From: Glycine soja
Lineage: Eukaryota; Streptophyta; Magnoliopsida; Fabales; Fabaceae
Reading direction: 5' to 3'
Assembly (NCBI RefSeq): GCF_004193775.1
Contig: NC_041019.1
Location: 53,171,928-53,235,927 of the forward strand
DNA: 64,000 nucleotides
The notes under the pieces were generated by a model. The model was not told where the DNA came from, searched no databases, and saw only the letters and a list, made by a program, of their open reading frames with translations. Position 1 is the stretch's first letter. Every line of letters starts with the position of its first letter. The translations under genes were made by a program, and so were the position numbers. Below are positions 62,380-64,000 of this stretch, in pieces.

Positions 62380-62760
62380 ACAGATATTATCTTCCAAATC
62401 CCAACGGTGAATATGTTCGGAAATGCATTGCGAACCACATATCCAAATTTCACAACAATCCAACGGTTAACGAGTCAAAGATCGTATTTTTACTTAGACA
62501 ATTTTGGATTTCTATAGGAAAAGAAAAAGCTGCGATACAAAGGGTATTTTTCTCAGCTCCGACATCTTTTCGTAATTTCCAATGGTGAGAATGTTTGGAA
62601 ATGAGTTATGAACCCGATACTCAAATTTCATGATGATCCAACACTGAATGAGTCCGAGATTGTTGTTTTTATGAGACAGATTTGGTGGTATGCGGGAAAA
62701 AGAGAGGATTTTGGCTGGAGGAGAAGAGAAAACGAAATTGAGAGGAAAGGAGGCGTAGAG
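62380..62760. repeat. Diverged direct repeat, two units about 180 bp apart
   Basis: The units at about 62400-62530 and 62580-62710 share ATGTT(C/T)GGAAATG, AACCAC/AACCCG, CTCAAATTTCA-like, GATCCAAC-like and GACA(A/G)ATTT(T/G)G blocks. Probably a piece of an unidentified transposable element. Confidence 0.6.
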
Positions 62761-64000
62761 AGAATATGGTCATTTGAAAACTAACTTAAGATGTTTCTAT
62801 TTATAGCTAGGGTACTTACAATCTATTATTTACTTTATTTTTATTTTATTTTATAAACAAATACTCTATTTTATTTCCTATGAAATGAATAAACCAAATA
62901 TCTTCTTTTTTTTCCTACAAATCATTATTTTAATTAATAACATCATTTTTTCTTATTTATTTAATTATAAAAATCTCATCATTTTCTAAATCTCTATTTT
63001 TTTACTAAAAAAACTTTTTAATTTATTTATGAAAAAATTGGATGTTACAACTCAGATGAGTAATGAGACATGGAAAAACTGGTGATGGATCTATATATGT
63101 GGATTCCTTTATCGAAAGTTTTCATGGCAATGTGGAGGTTATTGTCAACAATAGTTAAGCTCTAGAATCATCATTAGATACTCGTGGACGGAAAGGATTT
63201 CGATTGAGGGTGATTTTATATCATGTGGAAAGATATTCACACTTAGATTATTGGGGTGCAAGTTTGACAGTAAAAAATCCAACATTGGATAGAAATGAGC
63301 ATATTGATCAAATCTAAGTGACAATGATTCACAAATCTAATATCTTAATATTTTGAGTTGTATTTGGTGTCAAATTCTCTTGTACGATTGTCTTGTGATC
63401 CATTGCTAGAAATCTTCTCAATATTTTATTCCCTCATATTCTTAACAATGCTAATTAAATATGATGACCAACTCTTATAGTTGGAAAAACTTTACTCTTA
63501 AACTTTAGTCAAGATTTTAGATGCTAACATCCAATAACAAAACTGTGAAAACCTAGGATGTACCTCTTGCCATATTATCAAAATATTTATAAAATTTATA
63601 TAAATAGCTGGATCAATTACAATTGATCGCCAGCTATTGTGGAATCTCTATAACAATCAATCACATACAAAAAGGAATGGTATGTGGTCTCTCTCAACCA
63701 AATTGCCTTAGTTCCTTAATAAGACTGCCATCTCTCTTCCTGATGGGAAGAAGAAAAAATGTTGTTATTGGGTATATCATGGACCACGACCAATTGCTTT
63801 CTTCTATATGATTAATTAGGGTTAATTTCTATAATTCCCTAATAGGTCAATATTGCCATCAACTCATTACATTCACACCAATTTTAGAAAGGTATAGGTT
63901 CACCAAAGTACACCACATAAAATGAAGCCCATTGAATTAAATAGCTAATATAATTAAACATGACAGCCACATTTAGACCAGAGAACGTGAAATTCTTAAC

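Larger units (their letters stand above)
59116..64000 (+). other. Intron 2 of the SOC1-like gene, incomplete
   Basis: At least 4.9 kb, running off the window. It carries a decayed Ty1/copia gag piece (60680-61350), a diverged direct repeat pair (62380-62700), and AT-rich sequence. No further MADS exon was recognised. Confidence 0.7.

Noticed and set aside
60438..63050. Complete copia element bounded by GGATGTTAC motifs
   Set aside because: Only gag residues are recognisable and the two motif-bearing flanks are not similar beyond nine bases.

Overview
This is plant nuclear DNA, AT-rich and full of transposable elements. The repeat types are a CACTA element with a Ulp1-like gene, long-TIR Mutator-like foldbacks and an Au-type SINE. 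The gene fragments are an AGO5-like Argonaute, a cysteine-rich receptor kinase, a cucumisin-like subtilase and an At1g63220-like C2 protein. With a SOC1-type MADS-box gene, this fits a legume, most likely soybean or a close Glycine relative. The species is inferred from recognition; no search was run.

The left 27 kb is built on a direct segmental duplication: copy A at 1-7700 and copy B at 19316-26706. Each copy carries the same Mutator-like element that captured part of a cysteine-rich receptor kinase (DUF26) exon, nested in an older AT-rich inverted repeat, plus a snRNA-type USE/TATA promoter module. Copy B starts inside one arm of an inverted repeat (18424-19563) made from an AGO5-like Argonaute fragment; copy A begins at window base 1 inside the equivalent arm. 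Between the copies lie the last two exons of a C2-domain gene with no upstream exons, a decayed CACTA gene (11691-14669) with a C-terminal Ulp1/C48 domain and its 3' terminus at 15369, and an unrecognised gene-like stretch.

From 27 to 48 kb there is no intact gene. It holds a truncated subtilase pseudogene (minus strand), several MITEs, a CACTA-like element with one exon-like segment, an 826-bp near-perfect foldback (41561-42386), an Au-type SINE with a 21-bp target-site duplication, a LINE remnant with RT, zf-RVT and RNase H homology, and a 455-bp Mutator-type foldback with a 9-bp duplication.

The right 15 kb is the start of the only gene that looks functional: a SOC1/AGL20-like MADS-box flowering regulator on the plus strand. 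Coding exon 1 is 49599-49780 and coding exon 2 is 59034-59115, separated by a 9253-bp intron. The gene runs off the right edge; intron 2 holds at least 4.9 kb, including a decayed Ty1/copia gag fragment.

The most interesting signals are the Argonaute inverted repeat, which if transcribed would fold into a roughly 500-bp hairpin matching an RNA-silencing gene; the duplicated gene-capturing Mutator elements; the three USE/TATA modules with identical 34-nt spacing; and the TE-filled giant first intron of the SOC1-like gene.
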